Positions 15,136 through 24,122 of a stretch of 64,000 bases of DNA are shown here, piece by piece. The stretch comes from CBDCYS01 sp965226245 (GTDB lineage Bacteria > Acidobacteriota > Terriglobia > Bryobacterales > UBA6623): NCBI GenBank assembly GCA_965226245.1, contig CBDDCL010000015.1:744001-808000 (forward strand), read 5' to 3'. The first letter of the stretch is position 1, and each line of letters begins with the position of its first letter. The translations under genes were made by a program, and so were the position numbers. Below the pieces are notes generated by a model. That model saw nothing but the letters and a program-made list of their open reading frames with translations, did no database searches and had not been told where the DNA came from.

Positions 15136-16347
15136 ATGACAGCAAACCTGCTTAACGACAGGTGGACGGACCTTGACTCAGCCGAATTGAGGTTACTTCT
15201 CGACAAGCGTATTGGAGGCCAGTATCATGACCGCCCCAACAATCCAAATCTCCTTTATCTTCCGCTTGCCGGGGCGTCTTGCCGAATCAAGCTCACGTTT
15301 CACGACAAAAAGATCGTCGCAGTAGAGGCAGGTCCCGCCTTCGATGTGGACGAGTGGCAGCAGATTAGCGAGGAGATTGAGAAGTCGATTCTTGCCGGCC
15401 CGACAAAGGTAGGCCGGGACTACGTTTTCAGCAGTTTCCGTGTGCCGGGTTCGTGGCGCGGGGAGCACTCCGGTGTGCAGATTCTACCGCCGCCAAGTAA
15501 CGCGCCACGCCCCCAAGTGGAAATGGCTGAGCACCCGTTCATCCTTGAGTTCTCAATAAAGGCTAGCGACGATTGGCCGATCACCAATCACCGGCGGCTG
15601 CGGGAGCACCGCAAGCTGACGCTTCTCCTCAACGTTCTACTTGCCGGGCATACGAGCCTCCAGCCCCGACAGTCGAAACATTTCTGGGCAAGCGTGCCTC
15701 GTGCTGACGACGGCAACGAGATCAAATGGGTTCAACAATTCTTCTTCGCAAAGCTAGGCGATACCGTGATCGATGAACTGTCGCCCCCTGCCACCCAGCA
15801 GCTTGAGGAGGTCGAGCCCGGAGAGTACTACACGAGCGTCGGCCACGATGGGAAGGGTTTGCGCGTCCCCGCCGATCTCGACCAATCGATTGTTCTCTAC
15901 TTGCAGCTTCGACCGACGAACCGCGCGAAGTTCGACCGCGCTACCTTCTGGATAGACGTGGCCTCACACCTATGGACGATTTCTGTTTCTTCTTCTTTCG
16001 CTGCTCTCGTCTCGGCGGTCGAGTCGTTGACCGACCGAGGCACTAGGCATCCTGTCTACTGCGAAGAGTGCAAAGACCATTTTCAGCACGAAATCCCAGG
16101 GGCGACGGAGAGATTTCGAGCTTTTTTCGAGAAGTACGCCCCTGGTGCTGCTCTCAGGAGTCGCCGCAGTAAGATGTACGACCTTCGTTCAAGGATTCTT
16201 CATGGAAGCCATTTGATGCAGCTCGATCAAGACCTCGCCTTTGGGTGGGACCCCCCTGGGTGGAACGAGCACGAACTCCATGAGGAACTCTGGGGCTTGA
16301 CACGGGTAGCTATGCGAAATTGGCTGAAGACCCCCCCGGCAACTTGA
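15136..16347 (+). CDS. HEPN (Apea-like) domain protein
   Basis: 403 aa, cytoplasmic. The N-terminal about 270 residues are unrecognised. The C-terminal part (from about residue 280, SSSFAALVSAVESL) resembles Apea-like HEPN domains, with a CEEC pair and an R-x4-H motif, R351-S-R-I-L-H356, typical of HEPN ribonucleases. HEPN proteins act in toxin-antitoxin, abortive-infection and RNA-processing systems. No antitoxin partner is adjacent, and the gene sits alone beside an integrase relic, which fits acquired defence cargo. A GAGG lies just before the ATG. RNase activity is inference from the motif. Confidence 0.65.
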   Translation: MTANLLNDRWTDLDSAELRLLLDKRIGGQYHDRPNNPNLLYLPLAGASCRIKLTFHDKKIVAVEAGPAFDVDEWQQISEEIEKSILAGPTKVGRDYVFSSFRVPGSWRGEHSGVQILPPPSNAPRPQVEMAEHPFILEFSIKASDDWPITNHRRLREHRKLTLLLNVLLAGHTSLQPRQSKHFWASVPRADDGNEIKWVQQFFFAKLGDTVIDELSPPATQQLEEVEPGEYYTSVGHDGKGLRVPADLDQSIVLYLQLRPTNRAKFDRATFWIDVASHLWTISVSSSFAALVSAVESLTDRGTRHPVYCEECKDHFQHEIPGATERFRAFFEKYAPGAALRSRRSKMYDLRSRILHGSHLMQLDQDLAFGWDPPGWNEHELHEELWGLTRVAMRNWLKTPPAT

Positions 16348-16490
16348 TCGGATGCTGTAAGCCGACTGCCTGTAAACTCGCCAAATCGGGCTGCCTTCTC
16401 GGCCTTGGGGGAACCAGTCACTGGATCAACACATCCCCGTTACAAGGGATCCAGCAGCTCGGTCCGGCCCCGAGGCGATCGATTGACTGA

Positions 16491-16570
16491 TGGGGACAGT
16501 CACCGGGTTTTATGTCAACTTTTCGGAATCGCCTGCGGCTGCAGCGAAAACCCGGTGGTCGTCCGGCTTG
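16491..16570. repeat. Possible palindromic element copy D
   Basis: TGGGGACAGTCACCGGGTTTT (16491 onward) is followed after about 40 bases by AAAACCCGGTGGTCGTCC, so the inner parts are inverted repeats. The GGGGACAG core resembles the palindromic elements at 506 and 55983, but the outer ends are not clear. The remainder of 16348-16640 shows no gene. Confidence 0.35.
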
Positions 16571-16640
16571 CTGCGGCGAGTTCGGGGAAAAAGGTTCAGG
16601 GAGATTTCGCGACTCTTCACACGCCGGGTCAAAAACTCCG

Positions 16641-17627
16641 TTAGTAGTAATTTTCTGTCTCCGCGCAGGGTCCGGGCGCTTCGGCTTGGATGCCTTCGTA
16701 GAAGACCTTCGGGTTGTACCTGTTACTGGTCAATATCTCTCCGGGGTCACGAAAACGGTCGCCGTAGGTGGTCCCGTTGATGCGCACGCGGTAAGCAGCC
16801 TCGACATCCACCTGGATGAGAGCCTCGAAGGCTTCCCGTGAGTTCGGCCAGTTGTTCCCGTTCGGTTCCACGAAACACATTCCGGGTTCTTTCGGCCGTC
16901 TCTTGAAGTAAGTCGGAGCCAGGTCGAACGTAAACTGATAATCCACGTTCTTTTCGAACCGCAGAGAGAATGCGCCGATGAAAAACATGTCCTCTCCGCG
17001 GTCCGCATTGAGCGCATGAGGGTAGGGTTCCACGGATTTGGCGATCGGTTCCAGGTCAAGCGGGTCTGTACGGCGGACTCTTTCCGGCAGGCGATCCCAG
17101 ATTGTTCGATACAGCCCGTTCGGGGGCCGCAGGTGGGGTTCGATCCAGTAGTAGTCTTCCATCGGGAATCGAAGCTTGAAGCGCAGCCGGACACCGATCG
17201 GATTCCCTTGTTCGCTGAGAAGAAGCTCGTTCGCTACCTCAGAAACTTCGGTGTTCGTCAGCTTGTATTCGTCGATCGCGCTATCGACGGCATGAGGCAC
17301 CGCCCCGGCGCCAAAGCCTAAAGCGATCAACCCGACGCCCCCCAGCAGGGTGTAATACAGCGGTGCGTCGTTTTTCCGAAAGCGTGTGAAAGCCCACCAC
17401 CAAATAGTGTTGCCGATGAGGAAGTAGGCAAGAGCGAAGGCGGGCGAGGACTCCGGTCCGTGGATCGACATCAGCACAATCCCGAGGGATATGACAATCG
17501 ACCCCACCGTAAGGAGCACGGTAAACAGCAACCGCAAGACGTCCTTCTTGGATTTCGTCACGTCGCAACCTGCCACTTCATTGTGCCCGACGTGAGATCG
17601 ACGTGTATTTTCAGGGCTGTGCCCCAA
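16641..17627 (-). CDS. Hypothetical membrane protein
   Basis: 328 aa from ATG 17627; an internal GTG giving VTKSKKDVLRLLFTVLL would shorten it by 22 residues. Three hydrophobic segments occur near the N-terminus (around residues 30-50, 62-80 and 88-108), followed by a soluble domain of about 215 residues with many aromatic residues (EDYYWIEPHLRPPNG, VDYQFTFDLAPTYF). I do not recognise the family. The topology suggests a small membrane anchor with an exported or cytoplasmic beta-rich domain. There is no operon partner. Confidence 0.65.
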   Translation of the reverse strand: MGHSPENTRRSHVGHNEVAGCDVTKSKKDVLRLLFTVLLTVGSIVISLGIVLMSIHGPESSPAFALAYFLIGNTIWWWAFTRFRKNDAPLYYTLLGGVGLIALGFGAGAVPHAVDSAIDEYKLTNTEVSEVANELLLSEQGNPIGVRLRFKLRFPMEDYYWIEPHLRPPNGLYRTIWDRLPERVRRTDPLDLEPIAKSVEPYPHALNADRGEDMFFIGAFSLRFEKNVDYQFTFDLAPTYFKRRPKEPGMCFVEPNGNNWPNSREAFEALIQVDVEAAYRVRINGTTYGDRFRDPGEILTSNRYNPKVFYEGIQAEAPGPCAETENYY

Positions 17628-17796
17628 TGTGGTTTAGAGCATTCGAGGGACAGGAAGCATTCGAGGAAACAGTCACCTTAACTGGTACGCCGCACCCCAG
17701 GTAGAGTCACCTAACTGTCTATAAAGCAATAACTTATGTTGATGAATGAGTCCCTCAGAGTCTCTCAGCTTACGACTTTCCAGGACACTGTATAGC

Positions 17797-17844
17797 GAGC
17801 CACGTTCACGTGGCTTGGCTTAAAATAGGCCGGTCCTTTGAGGC
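17797..17844. repeat. Dispersed repeat R1, copy 1
   Basis: GAGCCACGTTCACGTGGCTTGG, followed by AGGCCGGTCCTTT, recurs at 46028-46080. The first part is a perfect hairpin (GCCACGT-TC-ACGTGGC). Confidence 0.6.
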
Positions 17845-17859
17845 CTGGTACCCCTCACC

Positions 17860-18960
17860 CCCAGAAATCTGCTCCTGGCGAACGACCGCGCCGACGGTCG
17901 TTCGGGGGTTGGGGCGGGCTCCAGGACCGGCCGCCCCGCGGCCGGTCCCCCACAAAACACCACCTCCCCAACCACATTTCGGTGGGCGCGCTAGTCCGCG
18001 TCCGCCAATGACCCGGCCGTCCGCCCGCCCTGCGCCAACACGAGCGGCCGCAACCAGCCGCCGCACGTCACTCGAAATCCCGCGCTCCCCCGCCCGCCAA
18101 GCACCCCATCGCGCACAAAAAACAGCCCATTTCCCAACCTCCCCGCAACCGGTAACGGATTTTTAAGAAAACTATTCGCAATAGAATCAAGCCCTTATCC
18201 CCCCGGCCCCGCAATCACCAGCCAGCGGCCTGCTAGCGTAAAGTTGAGGGGCATGAAACCTTCCAAAACGCCGGAGGCAAAGCAATGAAATACTGGTGCT
18301 ACTACACGGACGTCGTCCGTTACCTGGAAAAGGTCGAAGCGCTTTGCGCCCAAAAGATCCAAGCCGCCGCCTATCTCGTCTGGCAGGACGACGACGGCCC
18401 CTCGATGATCGCCGGACCAGGCGTCGAGTGGTATCGCGGCGACGGCCCGCCGCCCGACATTGACTCTATCTGCCTGCGCGTCGGCCGTCCAGCCGTCACT
18501 GCCCGCCGCACCCCGCTCCCCCGAAACAAGAAAAACCGGGCCTCGGCCCAACGCCCGCAACACACCCCAAGGACCCAATGCCGGCATCGCGCCACAAAGA
18601 CAAAAGAGCCCCGCCAACACCCCCGCCGAGCCGCAACCTTCCGTCACAAGGGGGCGCCCAAACGAGAGCGAAGTCACCCGGCGATCGGGTCCGGTACCGG
18701 GGACTGCGTCCCGGCGCCCTCCCACACCACCGGACATAGCCCATGCTGGGCACACTGGCGCAGGCCTGCGGCGTGGCGTGTTGAGGCTGCGGCTCGCCAT
18801 AACCCCGATCCCGCCGACACAGCCGGGTCCCGCCTGTCTCAAGAGAGGCGAACAAAAGGCGTACGAATTTTTCAAAACCCGCTCAAACCTGCTCACCCCG
18901 CCCCAAGAAACAGCAGAGGCGTGGACGGCAGTCCACGCTTACCGCGGGCGTCAGCCCGCG
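17860..18960. other. Strand-asymmetric C-rich segment
   Basis: For about 1.1 kb the plus strand is markedly rich in C and A and poor in G and T (for example runs such as CCCCGCGGCCGGTCCCCCAC and CCCGCGCTCCCCCGCCCGCC). The gap 17628-18284 holds no gene I can support. The bias produces long open frames on both strands that are probably not proteins; only the start at 18285 has a good ribosome binding site. Confidence 0.45.
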
Positions 18961-19085
18961 CGGTAAACACCGGGACGCGACACGGCGCGCCAGCAGCGGA
19001 GGCGCTGATATGCGAACGCGGGCGGGCAACGGCAGCTTGTTTGGGATTACGCAAAGATGCTGATCGATCGTGGAGCGGCAGGTGA
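18285..19085 (+). CDS. Hypothetical protein, N-terminal part plausible, C-terminus low complexity
   Basis: A GGAGG (18273-18277) lies 7 bases before ATG 18285, and the first 70 residues (MKYWCYYTDVVRYLEKVEAL ... LVWQDDDGPSMI) have normal protein composition. After about residue 75 the product becomes a Pro/Arg/Thr-rich tail generated by the C-rich DNA. The true gene may have been shorter and lost its stop through a frameshift. No homology is recognised. Confidence 0.35.
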   Translation: MKYWCYYTDVVRYLEKVEALCAQKIQAAAYLVWQDDDGPSMIAGPGVEWYRGDGPPPDIDSICLRVGRPAVTARRTPLPRNKKNRASAQRPQHTPRTQCRHRATKTKEPRQHPRRAATFRHKGAPKRERSHPAIGSGTGDCVPAPSHTTGHSPCWAHWRRPAAWRVEAAARHNPDPADTAGSRLSQERRTKGVRIFQNPLKPAHPAPRNSRGVDGSPRLPRASARAVNTGTRHGAPAAEALICERGRATAACLGLRKDADRSWSGR

Positions 19086-19191
19086 CCGCGACAAAGCCCG
19101 CCAGCTACTCGAAGAAGCTATCCGCGAATATCAAACCATCGGAATGCCCCGGCATCTTGAGATGGCGCGGGAACTGCTGGCAGGCACCTAG
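19009..19191 (+). pseudogene. C-terminal relic of a TPR/ATPase-type regulator
   Basis: In frame from 19009 to the TAG at 19189-19191 the sequence reads LVWDYAKMLIDRGAAGDRDK then LLEEAIREYQTIGMPRH and LEMARELLAGT. This is the usual last TPR-like repeat of large cyclase/AAA-TPR proteins. Everything upstream in this frame is missing (stop at 19006), so only the tail survives. Confidence 0.5.
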
Positions 19192-19238
19192 GACCGGCCC
19201 CTAGCAGTCTGCAGCTGGTCCTTGCTTGCGCGCCCCAG

Positions 19239-19298
19239 GCCCGGATCCGCGTCATCCAAAACTGGTACGAAGAGTTCCGCGACCGCGAGCAGGACTAA
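19239..19298 (+). pseudogene. C-terminal relic of a TolB/WD40-type protein
   Basis: Twenty codons ending in TAA at 19296-19298 read IRVIQNWYEEFRDREQD. In kinase-TolB proteins of Acidobacteriota the last residues often read RINVVLNWFEELK, so this looks like the extreme 3' end of such a gene. Very short, hence tentative. Confidence 0.35.
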
Positions 19299-19357
19299 AC
19301 CCCTCGAAACGAACTACATAGCGCTTGTCCGCGGCAGCATGAAGCGCGCGCCTCGGT

Positions 19358-20635
19358 TTACTCCATCAAAACCGAGGGCAGCCACAGCACCAAATCCGGG
19401 AAAAGCGTGATCAGCAGCATCGTCGCCACGTTAGCGCCCAGGAACGGCGCCGCCCCACGAAAGATCGTCCCGATACCCAGCTTCGAAATCGCCGCGCAGA
19501 CGTTCAAGCAGTTGCCTACCGGCGGTGTACAGGCGCCGACCGCCAGACCTGAAACGAGAATGATTCCGAAGTGAACCGGCGAAACGCCCGCTTCCTGGAG
19601 CGCTGGCAGAAACACCGGCGTCAGCAGCAGAATCGCGGGACTTACGTCGATCACCGTCCCCGCCACAAGAATAATCAAGTCGATGACGAGCAGCGTGGCG
19701 ATCGGCCCCAGCCCCAGGCCGGCCACCTGGTTCGCAATCGATTCGGGCACGCGCTCCAACGCCAGGACCCAAATGTAGACTTGCGAAAACGCGATGATCA
19801 GCATGATCTTTGCGCTGGTCTGAGCAGCCGAGCGCAAGCATTCGCGGAAGGCGCCCAGGCTCATCGCACGCGTCACCAGGAACCCGATCCCAAGCGCGTA
19901 AACAACACCCAGCGCCGCCGACTCCGTGGCGGTGGCAATCCCGAAAACGACGGATCCGACCACAAAGAACGGCATGAACAGCACGGGCGACGATCGCACC
20001 GTCTGGTTCAGCGCGTCACGCCACCCGCCGGCAACAGGCTCGCGCGGGTAATCCCGCCGCCGCGAGATGGCCAGGACGAACACCAATTGCAGCAGTCCGA
20101 CCATGATCCCTGGAATGACGCCGCCCAGGAAGAGCCGCCCGACCGATTCCTGGGAAACGACCGCGTAGAGCACGATCGGAATACTCGGCGGGATGATCAT
20201 GCCCATGGTCGAAGATGCCACGGTAATGCCGCTGGCGAACGCGCGGGGATACCCGCGTTTTTCCATCGCGGGAATCAGTACCGATCCAATCGAGGCCGTG
20301 TCAGAAGCCGACGAGCCAGAAATACCGCCGAAAAGCATGCTGGCGAAAACATTCACCAGCCCCAAACCGCCCCGCGGACGCCCCACGAAAATCAGGCTGA
20401 ACTCGATCAACCGGGCGGTGATTTGCCCGGCATTCATGACCAGCCCCATCAGGATGAACAGCGGCAGCGTGATCAGCGTGTAGGAGTTCATACCGGCGAA
20501 AAACCGCTGCGGCAGAACCTGGATCAACTGCGGGTCGTCGGCCAGAAAGAAGACGAACGTCGATAGGCCCAGCGAATAGGCGATCGGCACGCCGAAGGCG
20601 ATCAGGATCAACAGCAGGATCAGCAGAAGCAGCAT
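19358..20635 (-). CDS. dctM: TRAP transporter large permease (DctM)
   Basis: 425 aa, nearly all hydrophobic with about 12 membrane segments, normal length for DctM. Typical family stretches are SLGLSTFVFF near the N-terminus, FGGISGSSASDTASIGSVLI around residue 105 and IIPPSIPIVLYAVVS around 150. With DctQ it forms the membrane part of a sodium-driven tripartite uptake system fed by the periplasmic DctP protein. It is the third gene of the dctP-dctQ-dctM operon, 24 bases after dctQ. Confidence 0.93.
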   Translation of the reverse strand: MLLLLILLLILIAFGVPIAYSLGLSTFVFFLADDPQLIQVLPQRFFAGMNSYTLITLPLFILMGLVMNAGQITARLIEFSLIFVGRPRGGLGLVNVFASMLFGGISGSSASDTASIGSVLIPAMEKRGYPRAFASGITVASSTMGMIIPPSIPIVLYAVVSQESVGRLFLGGVIPGIMVGLLQLVFVLAISRRRDYPREPVAGGWRDALNQTVRSSPVLFMPFFVVGSVVFGIATATESAALGVVYALGIGFLVTRAMSLGAFRECLRSAAQTSAKIMLIIAFSQVYIWVLALERVPESIANQVAGLGLGPIATLLVIDLIILVAGTVIDVSPAILLLTPVFLPALQEAGVSPVHFGIILVSGLAVGACTPPVGNCLNVCAAISKLGIGTIFRGAAPFLGANVATMLLITLFPDLVLWLPSVLME

Positions 20636-20659
20636 GATTTACCCAAGACCGGACAATCG

Positions 20660-21151
20660 TCAGTCCGCTTCGGTCCGGGATTCTCCTCTGAGAGTGTTAG
20701 CCACGCGGACAAAGCAATAGAAGATTGCCAGGCTGCAGCCGATCGGCACGCTGACTTGCGCCACCACTCGGGGCAGTTGAGTGGCGGGCATGATGTAGGA
20801 TCCCGTAGCCGAGATCCAGTGAAAACTCTGCCACAGAATGATCCCGTTGATCATCGCGACCAGGGCCAGCGCCCCAACGTCGGCCCAGCGGCGTGACTCC
20901 GGCCCCAGCTTTTCAACAAGGTAGTCAACAGAGATGTGCTCTCGCCGCCCGGCGGCCACGGTCGACCCGATCGCGGTTGTGTAGACGAACAGGATGGTCG
21001 CGAATTCATTGGCCCCGACAATACCGGTGTTGAAAACGTAACGAAGCGTTACCAGGGCCACGATGAGGACCAAGATCACCAGCAGGCACACCGAGGCGAT
21101 CCCCTCCAGCAGCCGCGTCAGAATCTTCTCAGCTTTCTCGAGCGATTGCAT
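20660..21151 (-). CDS. dctQ: TRAP transporter small permease (DctQ)
   Basis: 163 aa with four predicted membrane segments and the usual DctQ pattern: LVTLRYVFNTGIVGANEFA around residue 34 and AAGRREHISVDYLVEKL around 67. It supports the large permease. The gap to dctP upstream is 9 bases and to dctM downstream 24 bases, so the three genes form one transcription unit. Confidence 0.92.
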   Translation of the reverse strand: MQSLEKAEKILTRLLEGIASVCLLVILVLIVALVTLRYVFNTGIVGANEFATILFVYTTAIGSTVAAGRREHISVDYLVEKLGPESRRWADVGALALVAMINGIILWQSFHWISATGSYIMPATQLPRVVAQVSVPIGCSLAIFYCFVRVANTLRGESRTEAD

Positions 21152-21160
21152 GCCGTTTCC

Positions 21161-22165
21161 TCACTCGCCGGCCCGCGCGATCCGCCGAGCCTCCTCGATT
21201 TCTTCCCACGTGAAGTAACCCTTCTCGACAAAGTGTTCGTAGACTGGCTCCACCGCCTTCTTGAATTCAGCAAGATCTTCACCGGTAACGTAGTTCGTCT
21301 CCAACGTTTCCGAGAGGAGACGAATGTAGTCGCCTTCGCTTTCCCGGTTCATCTGATCGCTGTAGCGAATTGTCTCGACCGAGACTTCGTCGAATATGCT
21401 CCGCAAGGACTCCGGCAACGCCTCGTACCACTCGAGTTTGACCATCAGCGGGTCCGGGCCGATGCTGTAGTTCAAAATGGTCAGGTATTTTTGGACTTCG
21501 TGCACCTTCATCTCCCACAGATTCGAAGCGGCGTTGTCGGTTCCATCGATCACTCCCGTCTGGGCCGCCTGATAGACCTCGATAAAAGGGATTTCGTGCG
21601 GGTTCGCGCCGAACGCTTGCGTGGTAACGACGTACATTTCTTGTGGCGGTACACGTAGTTTCAGACCCCTCAGGTCATCCAGCGTGCGAATGGGCCGCAA
21701 GTTGTTTGTGTGCGTGCGAAAGCCCTGCGAGATGCCGCAGGCAGGAATGTGATAGCCGTTGCGGCGGGCCTCGCGGTTGATACGCGCCGTAAAGTCGCTG
21801 TAGATGAGACGCAGTGCCTGGTCCCAGTCTTCGACCAGGAACGGCAGCTCGAACAGGCTGTACTTGATATTGGCATCGACAAAGAGTCCGCCGCGGGTTC
21901 CTTGCAGCACTCCGGTCGCGACCATATCCATCACGTCGCGCTCGTTGCCGAGCACTCCGGAGAAATAGTTTTCTACTTGGATGCGGCCGCCGGTCCGTTT
22001 CTCGAGCTCTTCCTCGAAAAAGACCATCGACTTGCTGCGAGGGTGTTGCGGCGGCTGCGAATTGGCATAGCGGAAGTGGTAGCGGGAAGCGTCGCGGCCG
22101 CACCCAAGGGCCGCCAGTAACAAGAGAGCCGCGATCAGGCGACAAGGAAGAGAATACGAATTCAA
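21161..22165 (-). CDS. dctP: TRAP transporter substrate-binding lipoprotein (DctP)
   Basis: 334 aa. It begins with a lipoprotein signal (MNSYSLPCRLIAALLLLAALGC), unusual for DctP proteins, most of which are free periplasmic. The body has the DctP fold with the organic-acid-binding Arg in LRGLKLRVP and a NLWEMKV segment. Substrates of the family are carboxylates such as C4-dicarboxylates, sialic acid, uronates or keto acids; which one cannot be told here. First gene of the operon with dctQ and dctM. Confidence 0.92.
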   Translation of the reverse strand: MNSYSLPCRLIAALLLLAALGCGRDASRYHFRYANSQPPQHPRSKSMVFFEEELEKRTGGRIQVENYFSGVLGNERDVMDMVATGVLQGTRGGLFVDANIKYSLFELPFLVEDWDQALRLIYSDFTARINREARRNGYHIPACGISQGFRTHTNNLRPIRTLDDLRGLKLRVPPQEMYVVTTQAFGANPHEIPFIEVYQAAQTGVIDGTDNAASNLWEMKVHEVQKYLTILNYSIGPDPLMVKLEWYEALPESLRSIFDEVSVETIRYSDQMNRESEGDYIRLLSETLETNYVTGEDLAEFKKAVEPVYEHFVEKGYFTWEEIEEARRIARAGE

Positions 22166-22458
22166 GGGAGCTAAGATTCTACCAACTCAGCAGCCGCGGA
22201 CACTCTGTCATGGCAGGGGTCGCTTTCTTGTCGGCTCAAACATCTTGTGATCATTATGTTTATGCCACAAAAGGCGACCTTCTGCCAACTCTACGACGAG
22301 AAATGCGGGTTAGCGGGCTGCTCCAATTAAGGTGAGGAACGGGTCAGGGCGGCCCGGTCGTGCTAAATGCGCAGACTCTCAAACGGGATCGCCGCCAGAA
22401 TCATCGGCGGCGTCACCACTCGCAAGCGCACCGGACCGGCGCAGTAGAACTCCAGTTC
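22166..22458. other. Intergenic with a dispersed AAATGCGGG motif
   Basis: About 290 bases upstream of dctP and downstream of the TIGR04282 gene. It contains GACGAGAAATGCGGGTTAGC (22296-22315), a short motif seen again near 8966, 43962, 50072 and 50166. The dctP promoter must lie at its left side but I cannot place it with confidence. Confidence 0.4.
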
Positions 22459-23142
22459 CTACGAAAGATCGGGGTTTTGGTGGAGCCAGCGTCTCCCGTG
22501 TTCGGGTAAATCGCCTTCGGAAACGAGCCGCCGCAGGTTCTCGATGGTGTCGATGTCGTACCAGCCGGGCAATCGCTCGGACGCGAGGCCGGCACGTTTG
22601 AATGCGCGCTCGGTTTCCGTCAGCGTGGATGCGGTCGACCAGCTCACTTCCTTGAACATTCCGGCTTTGGCTGAACGGCAGCCCACGGCGTAGTAACCGC
22701 CATCTGCGGAGGGCCCGAGCACGGCATCGACATCCCCCAATAGCTTGAGCCCGGCTCGAAGATAGTCCGGCGGCAGCGTCGGGCTGTCGCTGCCGACGAT
22801 GAGCATGCGGTCATGCCCTTGCTGGCTCAGGTCTTCGAAGCAATGGAGCATCTTCTGCCCCAGGTCAGCTCCGCGCTGCAGACCAACGTGGCCGGGACCG
22901 GCCAGCTTACGAAACGCTGGCCACTCCTGGTCCGAGTAGAGGTACAGGGAAGCGCTTTCAATTGAGCTTAAGCTTGCCCAGGTGTCTTGAACAAACGCGA
23001 AGTGAAGCTTTGCGGCCTGCTTGGCGGTTAGGTGAGACTGCAAGCGTGTCTTTACGGAGCCCGGGATCGGGGCTTTCGCAAAAAGGGCTATGGCGTTGCG
23101 CCCTCTTGCGGGCACGGCTCCGAAATTTCTTCGCAAACGCAT
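22459..23142 (-). CDS. TIGR04282-type transferase (DUF2064, nucleotidyl/glycosyltransferase fold)
   Basis: 227 aa. IALFAKAPIPGSVKTRL near residue 18 and MLIVGSDSPTLPPDYL followed by GPSADGGYYAVG are diagnostic blocks of this GT-A-like family (PF09837). Members sit in exopolysaccharide or arsenosugar-like pathways, but no activity can be given here. The reading frame overlaps the end of the upstream formylglycine-enzyme-like gene by 55 bases; an internal GTG (VPARGRNAIALF) would reduce this overlap and may be the real start. Confidence 0.85.
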   Translation of the reverse strand: MRLRRNFGAVPARGRNAIALFAKAPIPGSVKTRLQSHLTAKQAAKLHFAFVQDTWASLSSIESASLYLYSDQEWPAFRKLAGPGHVGLQRGADLGQKMLHCFEDLSQQGHDRMLIVGSDSPTLPPDYLRAGLKLLGDVDAVLGPSADGGYYAVGCRSAKAGMFKEVSWSTASTLTETERAFKRAGLASERLPGWYDIDTIENLRRLVSEGDLPEHGRRWLHQNPDLS

Positions 23143-24092
23143 CGGAACCCTATGTCATAGCTGTAGCTATGCGGTACGAGTTTGAATCGGTCCGAGACGC
23201 GCAGCACCCGGACCCTCCTACAGGTAGTAGGTGGATTAAAAAAAGACCCTCCTACGAGGACCCTTTCGATGCCGCTGGGCGCGCCTGGCGGGTCGTTCTC
23301 GGGCGACACGGAATAGTAATTCGGAGCATACCAGTCGGCCAGCCACTCCCATACATTGCCCGCCATGTCGTAGAGGCCGTAGCCGTTTTCGCGGAAACTG
23401 CCCACGGGCGAGGTGATCTCCCAAGCGTCTTGCCAGCCCGTTCCGCGGTAGTTGGCGTTCTCGTGGCTGAGGGTGTCGCCCCAGGGGTACTTCAGCTCTT
23501 CACGGCCCCCTCGCGCGCTGTACTCCCATTCGGCCTCGGTGGGCAGACGGCCTCCGGCCCACTCACAAAACCCCAGCGCATCCGCCCATCGAACGCGCAC
23601 GATCGGATGGTCTTTCTTGCTCCATTCACGATTGAACTCGGGCGCCTCAGGCAAAGCCTGCCCGGTTGCCGCGGAGAAGGCCAGATAGGCCCCGACCGTG
23701 GCGTGGGTCCGGCCGACCCAGAAGCCCTTGGTGAGGGTTACTTCGTGACGGGGAAGCTCGTCATCGTCGCAGTCGTAATCCTCGGTGACGCAACCCATCT
23801 GGAACGTTCCGGGCGGAATCCAGGCGTATTCTTGCTCGTCGATGGGGTTGACGCGAGCAGTTCCGGCGAGTAGCTCGGGATTGGCTGGTGCTCCGCTCGG
23901 GGTCTCCTGTCCGTAACCGGCCCGCGGGTTCGTGACAGACATGAAAACAAGTCCGCACAGCAGCGCTCCCATTTGGAACCGGCCAGCGATCCAGCCAGCG
24001 AGGGAACGATTCACCCTGATGGACAAGCATCGAGACGAGTCTCGACGCGGTATATTCGGGATCAGAGGCCGGGCTCGTACCACGTGGCGCAC
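23088..24092 (-). CDS. Formylglycine-generating enzyme-like protein (SUMF1/PvdO family), exported
   Basis: 334 aa from ATG 24092. Real translation may begin at an internal GTG (VNRSLAGWIAGRF) or ATG (MGALLCGLVFMSV), each of which puts a signal peptide at the N-terminus. The domain runs from about residue 85: WIPPGTFQMGCVTEDYDCDD, RLPTEAEWEYSARGG, YDMAGNVWEWLADWY and GFRCV. The catalytic Cys pair of true sulfatase-activating enzymes is not evident, so it is more likely a family member with another role. A local 11-base duplication (GTAGGAGGGTC twice, 23212-23265) adds a few residues before the last block. Confidence 0.85.
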   Translation of the reverse strand: MRHVVRARPLIPNIPRRDSSRCLSIRVNRSLAGWIAGRFQMGALLCGLVFMSVTNPRAGYGQETPSGAPANPELLAGTARVNPIDEQEYAWIPPGTFQMGCVTEDYDCDDDELPRHEVTLTKGFWVGRTHATVGAYLAFSAATGQALPEAPEFNREWSKKDHPIVRVRWADALGFCEWAGGRLPTEAEWEYSARGGREELKYPWGDTLSHENANYRGTGWQDAWEITSPVGSFRENGYGLYDMAGNVWEWLADWYAPNYYSVSPENDPPGAPSGIERVLVGGSFFNPPTTCRRVRVLRVSDRFKLVPHSYSYDIGFRCVCEEISEPCPQEGATP

Positions 24093-24122
24093 CCTCTCGT
24101 AATTGAGTACATTTGATCCTTC

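Noticed and set aside
18195..18896. 233-codon minus-strand frame
   Set aside because: It is the complement of the C-rich segment, lacks a ribosome binding site and resembles nothing; the plus-strand start at 18285 is better supported.
23206..23266. Frameshift in the formylglycine-enzyme-like gene at the duplicated GTAGGAGGGTC
   Set aside because: The reading frame continues correctly into GFRCV after the duplication, so it adds residues without breaking the gene.
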